A DNA stretch of 6,343 nucleotides from an uncultured Anaerotruncus sp. Lineage in GTDB: Bacteria > Bacillota > Clostridia > Oscillospirales > Ruminococcaceae. The stretch spans positions 1 to 6,343 of the forward strand of contig CAJUJI010000155.1 of the NCBI GenBank assembly GCA_910586875.1, read 5' to 3'. The notes under the pieces were generated by a model, which saw nothing but the letters and a program-made list of their open reading frames with translations, was not told the origin of the DNA and searched no databases. Shown here in pieces: positions 1 to 5,976 of this stretch. The first letter of the stretch is position 1. Every line of letters begins with the position of its first letter. Made by a program: the position numbers and the translations under genes.

Positions 1-17
1 CTTATCTAATAGATAAG
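1..17 (-). terminator. Possible tRNA-Arg terminator hairpin, cut by window edge
   Basis: A perfect inverted repeat, CTTATCT-AAT-AGATAAG, lies just past the 3' end of the leftward tRNA-Arg gene (7-bp stem, 3-nt loop). Its position fits an intrinsic terminator. The U-tract that would follow the stem on the minus strand lies outside the window, so the call cannot be completed. The stem is AT-rich, so without a following U-tract it would be weak. Confidence 0.4.
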
Positions 18-24
18 TCTTCTT

Positions 25-101
25 TGGCGCGCTTGGAGGGACTCGAACCCCCGACCTACTGGTTCGTAGCCAGTCACTCTATCCAGCTGAGCTACAAGCG
101 C
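25..101 (-). tRNA. tRNA-Arg (anticodon ACG)
   Basis: The minus strand folds into a full cloverleaf. The 7-bp acceptor stem pairs GCGCTTG with CAAGCGC. The D stem is GCTC/GAGT with a loop containing the conserved GG. The anticodon stem ACTGG/CCAGT encloses loop CTACGAA, giving anticodon ACG (plus-strand 65-67). The T arm carries the canonical TTCGAGT loop. The discriminator base is G and the terminal CCA is encoded in the gene (plus-strand 25-27). The A at the wobble position is expected to be deaminated to inosine by TadA, letting this tRNA read CGU, CGC and CGA. It has its own promoter and is transcribed away from yceD. Confidence 0.97.
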
Positions 102-124
102 ATCTCAATGAATTCAGCTTGCTT

Positions 125-153
125 ATCATACTACACTTGTCCGAATTTGTCAA
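125..153 (-). promoter_or_regulatory. Sigma-A-type promoter of tRNA-Arg
   Basis: On the minus strand a consensus -35 TTGACA (148-153) and a -10 TATGAT (125-130) are separated by exactly 17 bp. A run of seven A residues (minus strand; plus 157-163) sits just upstream of the -35 and resembles a UP element, which is typical of stable-RNA promoters. The start would fall near position 118, leaving about 17 nt of 5' leader for RNase P to remove. Confidence 0.88.
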
Positions 154-207
154 TAGTTTTTTTGGAAAATAATCGCAAGAAAATTTCGTTTTGCTCCAAA
201 ATCTGTC

Positions 208-237
208 TTGACAAATACGCCACATAGCGTATATAAT
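208..237 (+). promoter_or_regulatory. Sigma-A-type promoter of yceD-rpmF
   Basis: A consensus -35 TTGACA (208-213) and a consensus -10 TATAAT (232-237) are 18 bp apart; an overlapping TATATA at 230-235 would give 16 bp. The start would be near 244, giving a leader of about 120 nt before the yceD start codon. The promoter diverges from the tRNA-Arg promoter, with about 54 bp between the two -35 elements. Confidence 0.85.
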
Positions 238-349
238 TAGTTTCGTGACATTTACAAGGGCGTTTTGCGCCATTGTGGATGCAAGGGTTTGTGTTTGCAG
301 CGTAAAAATACGGCAAGTACAGGCTCCGGAAGCCCCGAAAAGGCATAGC

Positions 350-355
350 AGGAGG
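350..355 (+). promoter_or_regulatory. Ribosome binding site of yceD
   Basis: AGGAGG lies 8 nt before the ATG at 364 and fixes that codon as the start. It is a near-perfect match to the anti-Shine-Dalgarno sequence, consistent with a highly expressed ribosomal-protein operon. Confidence 0.85.
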
Positions 356-363
356 AGTTCCGA

Positions 364-861
364 ATGAAGGTTGACCTTTCCCGACTGTTTGACAGCCCAG
401 GCCAGACGCAGCCGGTGGTGTGCGAGCTGGATTTGAGCGATGTGAAGCGCTGGGGAAGCAGGCTGTTTGGCGGTCCGGTAAAAATTTGCGGACGGGCCGA
501 AAATCGCTCAGGAATTGTGAGCCTGCATTATACAGTGAACTTTATACTGGACGTGGTGTGCGACCGGTGTCTTACGCCGCTTATCACGCATCAGGGTATG
601 GAGTTCTCGCACATTATGGTTTTATCCCTAAACCGTGAGGACAACGATGAGTTTATAGTAATACCGGACGGGCAGCTTGATTTGGCAGAGCTGGTCACCG
701 CCGATATTCTCCTCGAGCTCCCCACCTCGATGGTGTGCGACCCAGGCTGCAAGGGCTTGTGCCCAGTTTGCGGGGCGAACCTCAATGCGGGAGATTGCGG
801 CTGCAATCGTCAGATGCAGGATTCCCGTCTGGATAAGCTCAGGGAGCTATTGGAAGAATAA
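364..861 (+). CDS. yceD: YceD/DUF177 family protein, upstream partner of rpmF
   Basis: This 165-residue soluble protein belongs to the YceD (DUF177) family, whose gene almost always precedes rpmF. The family is linked to large-subunit rRNA metabolism in bacteria and chloroplasts, but its biochemical activity is not firmly established. Visible family features are a CDRC pair (66-69), the block LDLAELV..DILLELP (105-120), a Cys-rich C-terminal segment with Cys at 125, 129, 133, 136, 145 and 147 including GLCPVCG (131-137), and the closing D-x-RLDKLRELL pattern. The clustered cysteines suggest a bound metal, probably zinc (inference). The start is set by the AGGAGG at 350-355. rpmF follows after 38 bp without an intervening terminator, so the two genes are probably co-transcribed. 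Confidence 0.9.
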   Translation: MKVDLSRLFDSPGQTQPVVCELDLSDVKRWGSRLFGGPVKICGRAENRSGIVSLHYTVNFILDVVCDRCLTPLITHQGMEFSHIMVLSLNREDNDEFIVIPDGQLDLAELVTADILLELPTSMVCDPGCKGLCPVCGANLNAGDCGCNRQMQDSRLDKLRELLEE

Positions 862-899
862 GGAAGATTACAGAATTTTAGGAAAGGGGTACCTCAATC

Positions 900-1082
900 A
901 TGGCAGTACCAAAGAGAAAATCGTCAAAGGCTCGTAAAAATAAAAGACGCTCCAATGTTTGGAAGATTAAAGCACCTGCTTTCTGCAAGTGCACCCACTG
1001 CGGAGAACTCAAGGTTCCTCACCAGGTTTGCAGCAACTGCGGCTATTACAAGGATCGCGAGGTAGTGAAGGTAGAGGGCTAA
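900..1082 (+). CDS. rpmF: 50S ribosomal protein L32 (zinc-binding form)
   Basis: This 60-residue basic protein is L32 of the large ribosomal subunit. The N-terminus MAVPKRKSSKARKNKRRS is diagnostic, and 60 residues is the usual length. Two CxxC pairs (C31/C34 and C44/C47) form the zinc ribbon of the 'C+' class; an extra Cys sits at 29. The start follows an AAAGGGG stretch (884-890) at about 10 nt. The gene is the second of a yceD-rpmF pair and is closed by the strong terminator at 1096-1126. In many Firmicutes plsX follows rpmF; here it does not. Confidence 0.97.
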   Translation: MAVPKRKSSKARKNKRRSNVWKIKAPAFCKCTHCGELKVPHQVCSNCGYYKDREVVKVEG

Positions 1083-1095
1083 ACACAGGGGCTTG

Positions 1096-1126
1096 ACGGA
1101 GGTGGAAGGTTCCACCTCCGTTTTTT
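1096..1126 (+). terminator. Strong intrinsic terminator after rpmF
   Basis: ACGGAGGTGGAA (1096-1107) is perfectly complementary to TTCCACCTCCGT (1110-1121). Allowing for a real loop of 4-6 nt, this gives a GC-rich stem of 10-11 bp, followed directly by six T residues (1121-1126). It begins 14 bp after the rpmF stop codon. It should end most yceD-rpmF transcripts and separate them from the next gene, although read-through may feed that gene because no clear promoter follows. Confidence 0.92.
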
Positions 1127-1149
1127 CATGGATTTACAGTACACTGCAA

Positions 1150-1155
1150 GGGAGG
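1150..1155 (+). promoter_or_regulatory. Ribosome binding site that decides the DUF512 gene start
   Basis: GGGAGG (within AAGGGAGG, 1148-1155) lies 12 nt before the ATG at 1168. No comparable site precedes the in-frame TTG at 1093, which sits immediately before the rpmF terminator hairpin. This supports 1168 as the start. The spacing is slightly long. Confidence 0.7.
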
Positions 1156-1167
1156 CGGGCTTTTTCT

Positions 1168-2499
1168 ATGGCGGTTTTAATCCAGCGGGTGGAGCAGGGC
1201 TCGCCCGCGGCGCGCGCTGGCGTTCGGTCAGGGGATACGCTGCTTTCGGTCAATGGGCATCCAATCAATGACGTGCTTGACTATCGTTTTTATTGCACCG
1301 AGCGGAAGGTTGCGCTGGTGCTGCTGCGTGATGGAGCCCCTTACCAGGCGGAGATCCGCAAGGGAGAATATGCTGATCTGGGGCTGGAGTTTGAAACCTA
1401 CCTGATGGACAAGCAGCACGCCTGCAAGAATAAATGTATCTTTTGTTTTGTGGACCAGATGCCGCCAGGAATGCGCGAAACCCTTTACTTTAAGGACGAT
1501 GACAGCAGGCTCTCCTTCCTGTTTGGCAATTACATTACCCTGACAAACCTTTCGGATGCGGATATTCAGCGGATCATTCAAATGCACATTTCGCCGGTCA
1601 ACATCTCGGTGCATACGACCGATCCGCAGCTGCGGGTACAGATGATGAAAAATCCACATGCTGCTGAAAGCCTGCGCTATATTCGCCGGCTGACAGAGGC
1701 AGGAATCAGGGTCAATAGCCAGCTGGTGCTCTGCCCAGGCTATAATGATGGCGCGGCGCTGGAACGCACCCTGTCGGATTTAGGGGCGCTGTATCCAAAT
1801 CTGCAAAGCATCGCCTGTGTGCCGGTCGGACTGACCCGCTGGCGCGAGGGATTGACGCCGCTTACACCTTATACCAAGGAACAGGCGCTCCAAACGATCG
1901 AGAGCATCCAACATTTTCAGCAAAGGATGCTGGCGCAGCATGGGGAACGGGTGGCATACCCTTCTGACGAGCTGTTTCTATGCGCGGAGCAGCCGATCCC
2001 GGATGCTGCGTATTACGGCGAATTCGACCAGCTGGAAAATGGGGTTGGCTTGATTGCACTTCTGCGCCAGGAGTTTTTGGACGCCTTGCAGCTGGACGAC
2101 GGCGGTGATGCCCAGTCGGATGTGACGGTTATTACAGGTGTAGCTGCTGCCCCGCTGCTGCGGGAGCTGGCAGGGCTGGTGATGGCGCGTTACCCCATGG
2201 TGCGGGTGGAAGTCCATGCAATTGCAAACCATTTTCTAGGGGAGACGATTACGGTTGCGGGGCTGGTGACCGGACAGGATATTGTTGCGCAGATGCAGGG
2301 GCGGCGGGTTGGTGCACAGGTGCTGTTGCCGGGCGTGATGCTGCGGCATGAACAGGACCGCCTGCTGGATGACATGACGGTAGAACAGCTGGAACAGGCG
2401 TTGGGTGCGCCGGTGTTGCCGGTCGAAAACGATGGATTTCAGCTTTATGATGCGATGATCGGGCGGCTGCCTGCAAGCACACAGCGCCCAAATCTGTGA
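1168..2499 (+). CDS. PDZ/radical-SAM/DUF512 protein of unknown function
   Basis: The 443-residue protein has three parts. An N-terminal PDZ-like domain covers about residues 3-65, with the signature GSPAARAGVRSGDTLLSVNG. A radical-SAM-type core carries the iron-sulfur motif C86-x3-C90-x2-C93, followed by DQMPPGMRETLYFKDDD and LSFLFGNYITLTNL. A C-terminal DUF512 region includes TGVAAAPLL (323-331), GLVTGQDI (365-372), LLPGVMLRHE (386-395) and DDMTVEQLEQALG (401-413). The three cysteines are spaced to hold a [4Fe-4S] cluster that cleaves S-adenosylmethionine. Substrate and reaction are unknown, and I do not assign one. The open frame extends upstream to a TTG at 1093, but that would translate a terminator hairpin, so I chose the ATG at 1168 with its own ribosome binding site. 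It lies 222 bp before der, a linkage often seen in Clostridia. Confidence 0.92.
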   Translation: MAVLIQRVEQGSPAARAGVRSGDTLLSVNGHPINDVLDYRFYCTERKVALVLLRDGAPYQAEIRKGEYADLGLEFETYLMDKQHACKNKCIFCFVDQMPPGMRETLYFKDDDSRLSFLFGNYITLTNLSDADIQRIIQMHISPVNISVHTTDPQLRVQMMKNPHAAESLRYIRRLTEAGIRVNSQLVLCPGYNDGAALERTLSDLGALYPNLQSIACVPVGLTRWREGLTPLTPYTKEQALQTIESIQHFQQRMLAQHGERVAYPSDELFLCAEQPIPDAAYYGEFDQLENGVGLIALLRQEFLDALQLDDGGDAQSDVTVITGVAAAPLLRELAGLVMARYPMVRVEVHAIANHFLGETITVAGLVTGQDIVAQMQGRRVGAQVLLPGVMLRHEQDRLLDDMTVEQLEQALGAPVLPVENDGFQLYDAMIGRLPASTQRPNL

Positions 2500-2548
2500 T
2501 TTGGTACCGCGCTTGCGGCATGTGTTTGGATAAAAAAGATGCGTTTCG

Positions 2549-2662
2549 CCGCTTGTGCAGAGCCTGTGGGGACATACACAAGCAGCGGCCAAAGGCGGTG
2601 CCTTTGGAATCCGCAGCCTTTTGAAAAAGGCTGATGAAAACTTTAATGCGCGCTGTGGCGCG
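2549..2662. repeat. Cluster of inverted repeats in the gap before der
   Basis: The 222-bp gap between the DUF512 gene and der holds a run of inverted repeats. One is an imperfect CCGCTTGTG (2549-2557) against CACAAGC-AG-CGG (2577-2588). The next two are perfect: CCAAAGGC-GGT-GCCTTTGG (2589-2607) and CAGCCTTTT-GA-AAAAGGCTG (2614-2633). The last is CGCGC-TGTG-GCGCG (2649-2662). None is followed by a T-tract on either strand, so they do not look like intrinsic terminators. No convincing coding frame, promoter or known RNA fold is visible. The arrangement resembles a dispersed palindromic intergenic element; a copy number cannot be judged from one window. Confidence 0.6.
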
Positions 2663-2710
2663 GGGCTGCAAAAACAAAGCCTCCCTGTGCTGCCGCGATA
2701 GGGATAGATT

Positions 2711-2716
2711 AGGAGG
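2711..2716 (+). promoter_or_regulatory. Ribosome binding site of der
   Basis: AGGAGG followed by a 5-nt spacer precedes the ATG at 2722. The short spacing and perfect core make this a strong initiation site. Confidence 0.8.
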
Positions 2717-2721
2717 GAATT

Positions 2722-4050
2722 ATGGCAAAGCCTTTGATCGCGATTGTGGGGCGGCCGAATGTCGGCAAATCCACCCTGTTTAACAAGCTGGCAGGGGCGC
2801 GTATCAGCATTGTAAAGGATACGCCTGGCGTCACCCGCGACCGCATTTATTATGAATGTGAATGGCGCAGCAAAACGGTGATGCTGGTGGATACCGGCGG
2901 TATTGAGCCGTACACCACCGATATTTTGCTTTCTCAAATGCGCAACCAAGCGCAGTTGGCAATCGACAGCGCGAACGTCATTATTTTAGTGACCGATTTA
3001 CAGGCGGGCGTGACTGCGACCGATCAGGAGGTCGCAACCATGCTGCAAAAAAGCGGCAAGCCGGTGGTGTTGTGTGTCAACAAGTGCGACCGGATTGGAG
3101 AGGTCCCGCCAGAGTTTTATGAATTTTACAACCTGGGGTTGGGAGATCCGATTGCAGTGTCCTCGGTACACGGACACGGAACCGGTGATCTGTTGGACGC
3201 CTGCTTTGAGCAGATTGATTTTGAGGCGGCAGAGGAGTACGACCCCGAGCTGATTAAGGTGGCGGTGATCGGCAAGCCAAACGTCGGCAAGTCCTCGCTG
3301 GTCAACCGCATCGCCGGAGAAGACCGGATGATTGTCTCCAACATTGCAGGCACCACCCGCGATGCCACCGACACAGCGATAGAAAACCGATTTGGCCGTT
3401 ATGTGTTCATCGACACCGCCGGCATCCGCCGCAAGTCCAGGGTGGAGGAGGATATTGAGCGTTACAGCGTGCTGCGCGCTTATATGGCGGTGGACCGCAG
3501 TGACGTTTGTGTAATTCTGCTGGACGCGACCGTCGGCTTTACCGAGCAGGACAGCAAAGTTGCAGGCTATGCGCATGAGCAAGGCAAGGGCTGCATTGTA
3601 GCGGTGAACAAATGGGATGCGATTGAAAAGGACGGCCGCACAATGCAGGAATACCGCCAAAGATTAGAAAACGATTTTTCGTTTATGTCCTATGTTCCGT
3701 TTTTGTTCATCTCGGCAAAGACCGGCCAGCGGGTGGAGAAGCTCTATGAGCTGATTAACTATGTCAACATGCAAAATTCCATGCGCATTTCCACCGGCCG
3801 GCTCAACGATCTGCTTGCTTACGCGACCGCACGGGTGCAGCCTCCTACCGATAAGGGCAAACGACTGCGGATTTTCTATTGCACCCAGGCGTCCACCCGT
3901 CCGCCGACCTTTGTATTTTTCTGCAATAACAAAGAGCTGTTCCACTTTTCGTATCAGCGGTATTTGGAAAACCAAATCAGAGAAACCTTTGGTCTGGAGG
4001 GCACGCCGGTACGGATTATTGTGCGGGAACGTGGCGACAGTAAACATTGA
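2722..4050 (+). CDS. der: Ribosome assembly GTPase Der (EngA)
   Basis: This 442-residue protein is Der, the essential GTPase with two tandem G domains that helps mature the 50S subunit. The first G domain shows Walker A GRPNVGKS (10-17), DTPGVTRD (33-40), DTGG (57-60) and NKCD (120-123). The second shows GKPNVGKS (184-191), the TTRD switch (211-214), DTAG (231-234), NKWD (296-299) and SAK (331-333). A C-terminal KH-like domain follows (about 355-436), ending with the family-typical GTPVRIIVRER. All nucleotide-binding motifs are intact and the length is normal for the family. The ATG at 2722 starts the canonical MAKPLIAIVGRPNVG sequence. plsY begins 15 bp after the stop, so the pair is almost certainly co-transcribed. 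No clear promoter is visible immediately upstream. Confidence 0.98.
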   Translation: MAKPLIAIVGRPNVGKSTLFNKLAGARISIVKDTPGVTRDRIYYECEWRSKTVMLVDTGGIEPYTTDILLSQMRNQAQLAIDSANVIILVTDLQAGVTATDQEVATMLQKSGKPVVLCVNKCDRIGEVPPEFYEFYNLGLGDPIAVSSVHGHGTGDLLDACFEQIDFEAAEEYDPELIKVAVIGKPNVGKSSLVNRIAGEDRMIVSNIAGTTRDATDTAIENRFGRYVFIDTAGIRRKSRVEEDIERYSVLRAYMAVDRSDVCVILLDATVGFTEQDSKVAGYAHEQGKGCIVAVNKWDAIEKDGRTMQEYRQRLENDFSFMSYVPFLFISAKTGQRVEKLYELINYVNMQNSMRISTGRLNDLLAYATARVQPPTDKGKRLRIFYCTQASTRPPTFVFFCNNKELFHFSYQRYLENQIRETFGLEGTPVRIIVRERGDSKH

Positions 4051-4065
4051 TGGGGAGGCTGGAGG

Positions 4066-4716
4066 ATGGAGTTAATCCGGTTTGATGGGCGGTTCTGGCT
4101 GATTGCGGCGCTTGTGGCGGCGGTGTCCTATTTGATTGGCAGCGTCAGCTTTGCAGTGATTGTTTCGCGCATCGGTGCGCAGGACGATGTGCGTACACAT
4201 GGCAGTGGCAATGCGGGTATGACCAATATTCTGCGCACCTATGGCAAAAAGTTGGCCGTCTTTACCGCCATTGGCGACTTTGGCAAAGGGATTGTCGCAG
4301 TCGCGCTGGGGCGGATGGTGTTTGGGCTGGCGGATATCCATTCCTTTGATGGCGGATATATCGCAGGGCTGTTTGTGATCCTGGGCCATTTGTACCCGCT
4401 CTTTTTCGGCTTCAAGGGCGGCAAGGGCGTACTTACCGGACTGGGCGTAGTGCTGGTGCTCAACTGGCGGGTGTTTTTGATAATTACCGTGCTGCTGGTG
4501 CCGGTTGTGTTTAAAATTAAAATTGTCTCACTGACGGTGCTGATTGGTTATACACTCTTTCCAATTTTTACCGTCTTAGTCGATTGGTGGATGGGACGGA
4601 ATATTCTGTTTAATCTATTCTTTTCGCTGATCATCAGTGTGATCGGCATTTATAAGCATCGGGAGAATATCAAGCGGCTGCGTGCAGGTACCGAGTATAA
4701 ATTCGGACAGAAATAG
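4066..4716 (+). CDS. plsY: Acyl-phosphate:glycerol-3-phosphate acyltransferase PlsY
   Basis: PlsY is an integral membrane enzyme that transfers an acyl chain from acyl-phosphate (made by PlsX) to position 1 of sn-glycerol-3-phosphate, giving lysophosphatidic acid, the first step of phosphatidic acid synthesis. The 216-residue sequence shows the three PlsY motifs: SYLIGSVSFA (21-30) leading into R43 and GSGNAGMTN (46-54); GHLYPLFFGFKGGKG (107-121); and HRENI (198-202). Hydrophobic segments lie near 12-34, 64-88, 98-115, 126-148, 152-172 and 179-196, fitting a polytopic protein. It is slightly longer than the common 190-200 residues. GGGGAGG (4052-4058) serves the ATG at 4066; a second GGAGG abuts the ATG and is too close to work. 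plsX, the partner gene, is not in this window. Confidence 0.96.
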   Translation: MELIRFDGRFWLIAALVAAVSYLIGSVSFAVIVSRIGAQDDVRTHGSGNAGMTNILRTYGKKLAVFTAIGDFGKGIVAVALGRMVFGLADIHSFDGGYIAGLFVILGHLYPLFFGFKGGKGVLTGLGVVLVLNWRVFLIITVLLVPVVFKIKIVSLTVLIGYTLFPIFTVLVDWWMGRNILFNLFFSLIISVIGIYKHRENIKRLRAGTEYKFGQK

Positions 4717-4873
4717 TTCTTCCTTTTTTGCCGCAGGCGCACCAAACGTTTTCGCTGGCCTAAGAGCTGCCATGCTGCGGCGCATCGAAAGACAGGGAGA
4801 CTGAGGACAGCTTCCCCGGTTGCCGCCTTGAGGACGAAACAAGGAGTAATCACGCATTGGAGGTTATGAAGCG
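4717..4873. other. Intergenic gap between plsY and gpsA, no clear element
   Basis: The 157-bp gap is long for an operon. It contains a T6 run (4724-4729) without a convincing stem before it. A distant inverted pair, GCCGCAG (4730-4736) and CTGCGGC (4775-4781), encloses 38 nt. Two Shine-Dalgarno-like sites are present, AAGGAG (4841-4846) and GGAGG (4859-4863). I see no gene, consensus promoter or terminator. It could be a leader, decayed sequence or part of a dispersed repeat. Confidence 0.4.
4859..4863 (+). promoter_or_regulatory. Ribosome binding site of gpsA
   Basis: GGAGG lies 10 nt before the ATG at 4874. An ATG at 4867 is in a different frame and closer to the site, but only the frame opening at 4874 encodes the dinucleotide-binding N-terminus. 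Confidence 0.75.
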
Positions 4874-5887
4874 ATGTCGAAAATCTGGATCATAGGCGCT
4901 GGCGGGATGGGTGTTTCGCTGGCGGTGATGTGCGCAAACAATGGGCATGAGGTAAGCATCTATTCTCCGTTTGAGCAGGAGATCGCGACGCTTTCCCGTG
5001 AGCGCGAGCATAAAAAGCTGCTGCCAGGGGTGAAGATTCCACAGGCGGTAGCGTTGACCTGCGAGCTACCGGAGAGATTGGATGCTACGCTTGTGATTAT
5101 TGCAACCCCATCCTTCGCTGTACGCACAAGCTGCGCGGCGCTGAAGGGGCGGCTTGTGCCGGAAACGGCGGTAATCTGTGTTGCGAAAGGCTTTGAGCAG
5201 GGCAGCCTTAAAACCCTTTCGGAAGTGATGGATGAGGAGCTGCCCGATAATCCAGGCGTGATGCTTTCCGGCCCCTCCCATGCGGAGGAAATCTCCCGCG
5301 GAATTCCCACCACCGTGGTCGCGGCTTCCCGCAATCGTGCGGCTGCCGAGCTGGTGCAGGAGACGCTGATGGCGCACAGCCTGCGCATCTATGTCAATGA
5401 CGACGTGATCGGTGTGGAGCTGGGCGGTGCGCTCAAGAATGTAATTGCGCTGGCGGCAGGGACGCTGGATGGCTTGCAGCTGGGCGATAACCCCAAGGCG
5501 GCGCTGATGACCCGCGGGATCACCGAAATTGCGCGGCTGGGGATTGCGATGGGGGCAAAGCAGGAAACCTTTGCAGGGCTTTCGGGCATCGGGGATTTGA
5601 TTGTGACCTGTACCAGTGCGCATTCCCGCAACCATCGCGCGGGCGAGCTGATTGGGAAAGGGCGCACCGCACAGCAGGCGATTGAGGAGGTCGGCATGAC
5701 GGTGGAGGGCTATACCGCCGCGAAATGTGCGCATGAGCTGTCACAGCGCACAGGGGTGGAAATGCCGATCATAGAGCAGGTTTACCAGGTGTTGTATGAG
5801 GACAAAGACCCCAGACAGGCAATCCATGATTTGATGGAGCGTCCGAGGCGGCACGAGTCGGAGGTTATCTGGCTTTTAAGCCGGTGA
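4874..5887 (+). CDS. gpsA: Glycerol-3-phosphate dehydrogenase [NAD(P)+]
   Basis: GpsA is a cytosolic enzyme that reduces dihydroxyacetone phosphate to sn-glycerol-3-phosphate, the backbone for phospholipids and the substrate of PlsY encoded just upstream. The 337-residue length is typical. The N-terminal Rossmann fold opens with IWIIGAGGMGVSLA (4-17), where GGMG replaces the more usual GSWG but keeps the GxGxxG pattern. Further family blocks are LLPGVKIP (49-56), VAKGFE (103-108), LSGPSHAEE (131-139) and ELGGALKNVIALAAG (182-196) with the catalytic lysine at 188. GLSGIGDLIVTCTS (235-248), SRN (251-253) and the VEGYTAAK block (277-284) follow. No catalytic residue appears lost. It is the last gene of the rightward group and is followed by a bidirectional terminator. 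spoIVA, a frequent downstream neighbour in spore formers, is not present here. Confidence 0.97.
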   Translation: MSKIWIIGAGGMGVSLAVMCANNGHEVSIYSPFEQEIATLSREREHKKLLPGVKIPQAVALTCELPERLDATLVIIATPSFAVRTSCAALKGRLVPETAVICVAKGFEQGSLKTLSEVMDEELPDNPGVMLSGPSHAEEISRGIPTTVVAASRNRAAAELVQETLMAHSLRIYVNDDVIGVELGGALKNVIALAAGTLDGLQLGDNPKAALMTRGITEIARLGIAMGAKQETFAGLSGIGDLIVTCTSAHSRNHRAGELIGKGRTAQQAIEEVGMTVEGYTAAKCAHELSQRTGVEMPIIEQVYQVLYEDKDPRQAIHDLMERPRRHESEVIWLLSR

Positions 5888-5937
5888 ATCTTGAGCTGGC
5901 TTTATGCTTGCTGCGTATAATGACAAATGGGAAAAAG

Positions 5938-5969
5938 AAAAAAGCCTCTGCTTTCGCAGAGGCTTTTTT
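5938..5969. terminator. Bidirectional terminator between gpsA and rpmB
   Basis: A perfect 8-bp GC-rich stem, GCCTCTGC (5944-5951) and GCAGAGGC (5956-5963), encloses a TTTC loop. It is flanked by six A residues (5938-5943) and six T residues (5964-5969). The symmetry gives a U-tract on either transcript, so it can end both the rightward gpsA message and the leftward rpmB message. It lies 50 bp after the gpsA stop and 7 bp from the rpmB stop. Confidence 0.95.
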
Positions 5970-5976
5970 AAAAAGC

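Noticed and set aside
1093..1167. TTG start at 1093 for the DUF512 protein
   Set aside because: It lacks a ribosome binding site, its codons lie in the rpmF terminator hairpin, and the PDZ domain begins only after the ATG at 1168.
2621..2649. Possible der promoter, TTGAAA with 17-bp spacing to TAATGC
   Set aside because: The -10 matches the consensus poorly and the -35 lies inside a perfect inverted repeat. The evidence is too weak to annotate.
2236..2949. 237-residue minus-strand open frame across the DUF512-der junction
   Set aside because: It overlaps two well-supported plus-strand genes, its translation is low-complexity and rich in Arg/His/Pro, and it matches no recognised domain. It is a shadow frame.
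2998..3660. 220-residue minus-strand open frame inside der
   Set aside because: It lies entirely antisense to the intact, fully motif-supported Der protein and has no recognisable features of its own.
4691..4729. Possible terminator at the plsY end (CCGA/TCGG stem and later T6 run)
   Set aside because: The 4-bp stem is inside the coding end and separated from the T-run by about 17 nt, so it does not form a credible intrinsic terminator.
5066..5734. 222-residue minus-strand open frame inside gpsA
   Set aside because: It is antisense to GpsA with all its motifs in place. The long frame reflects GC-rich codon usage.
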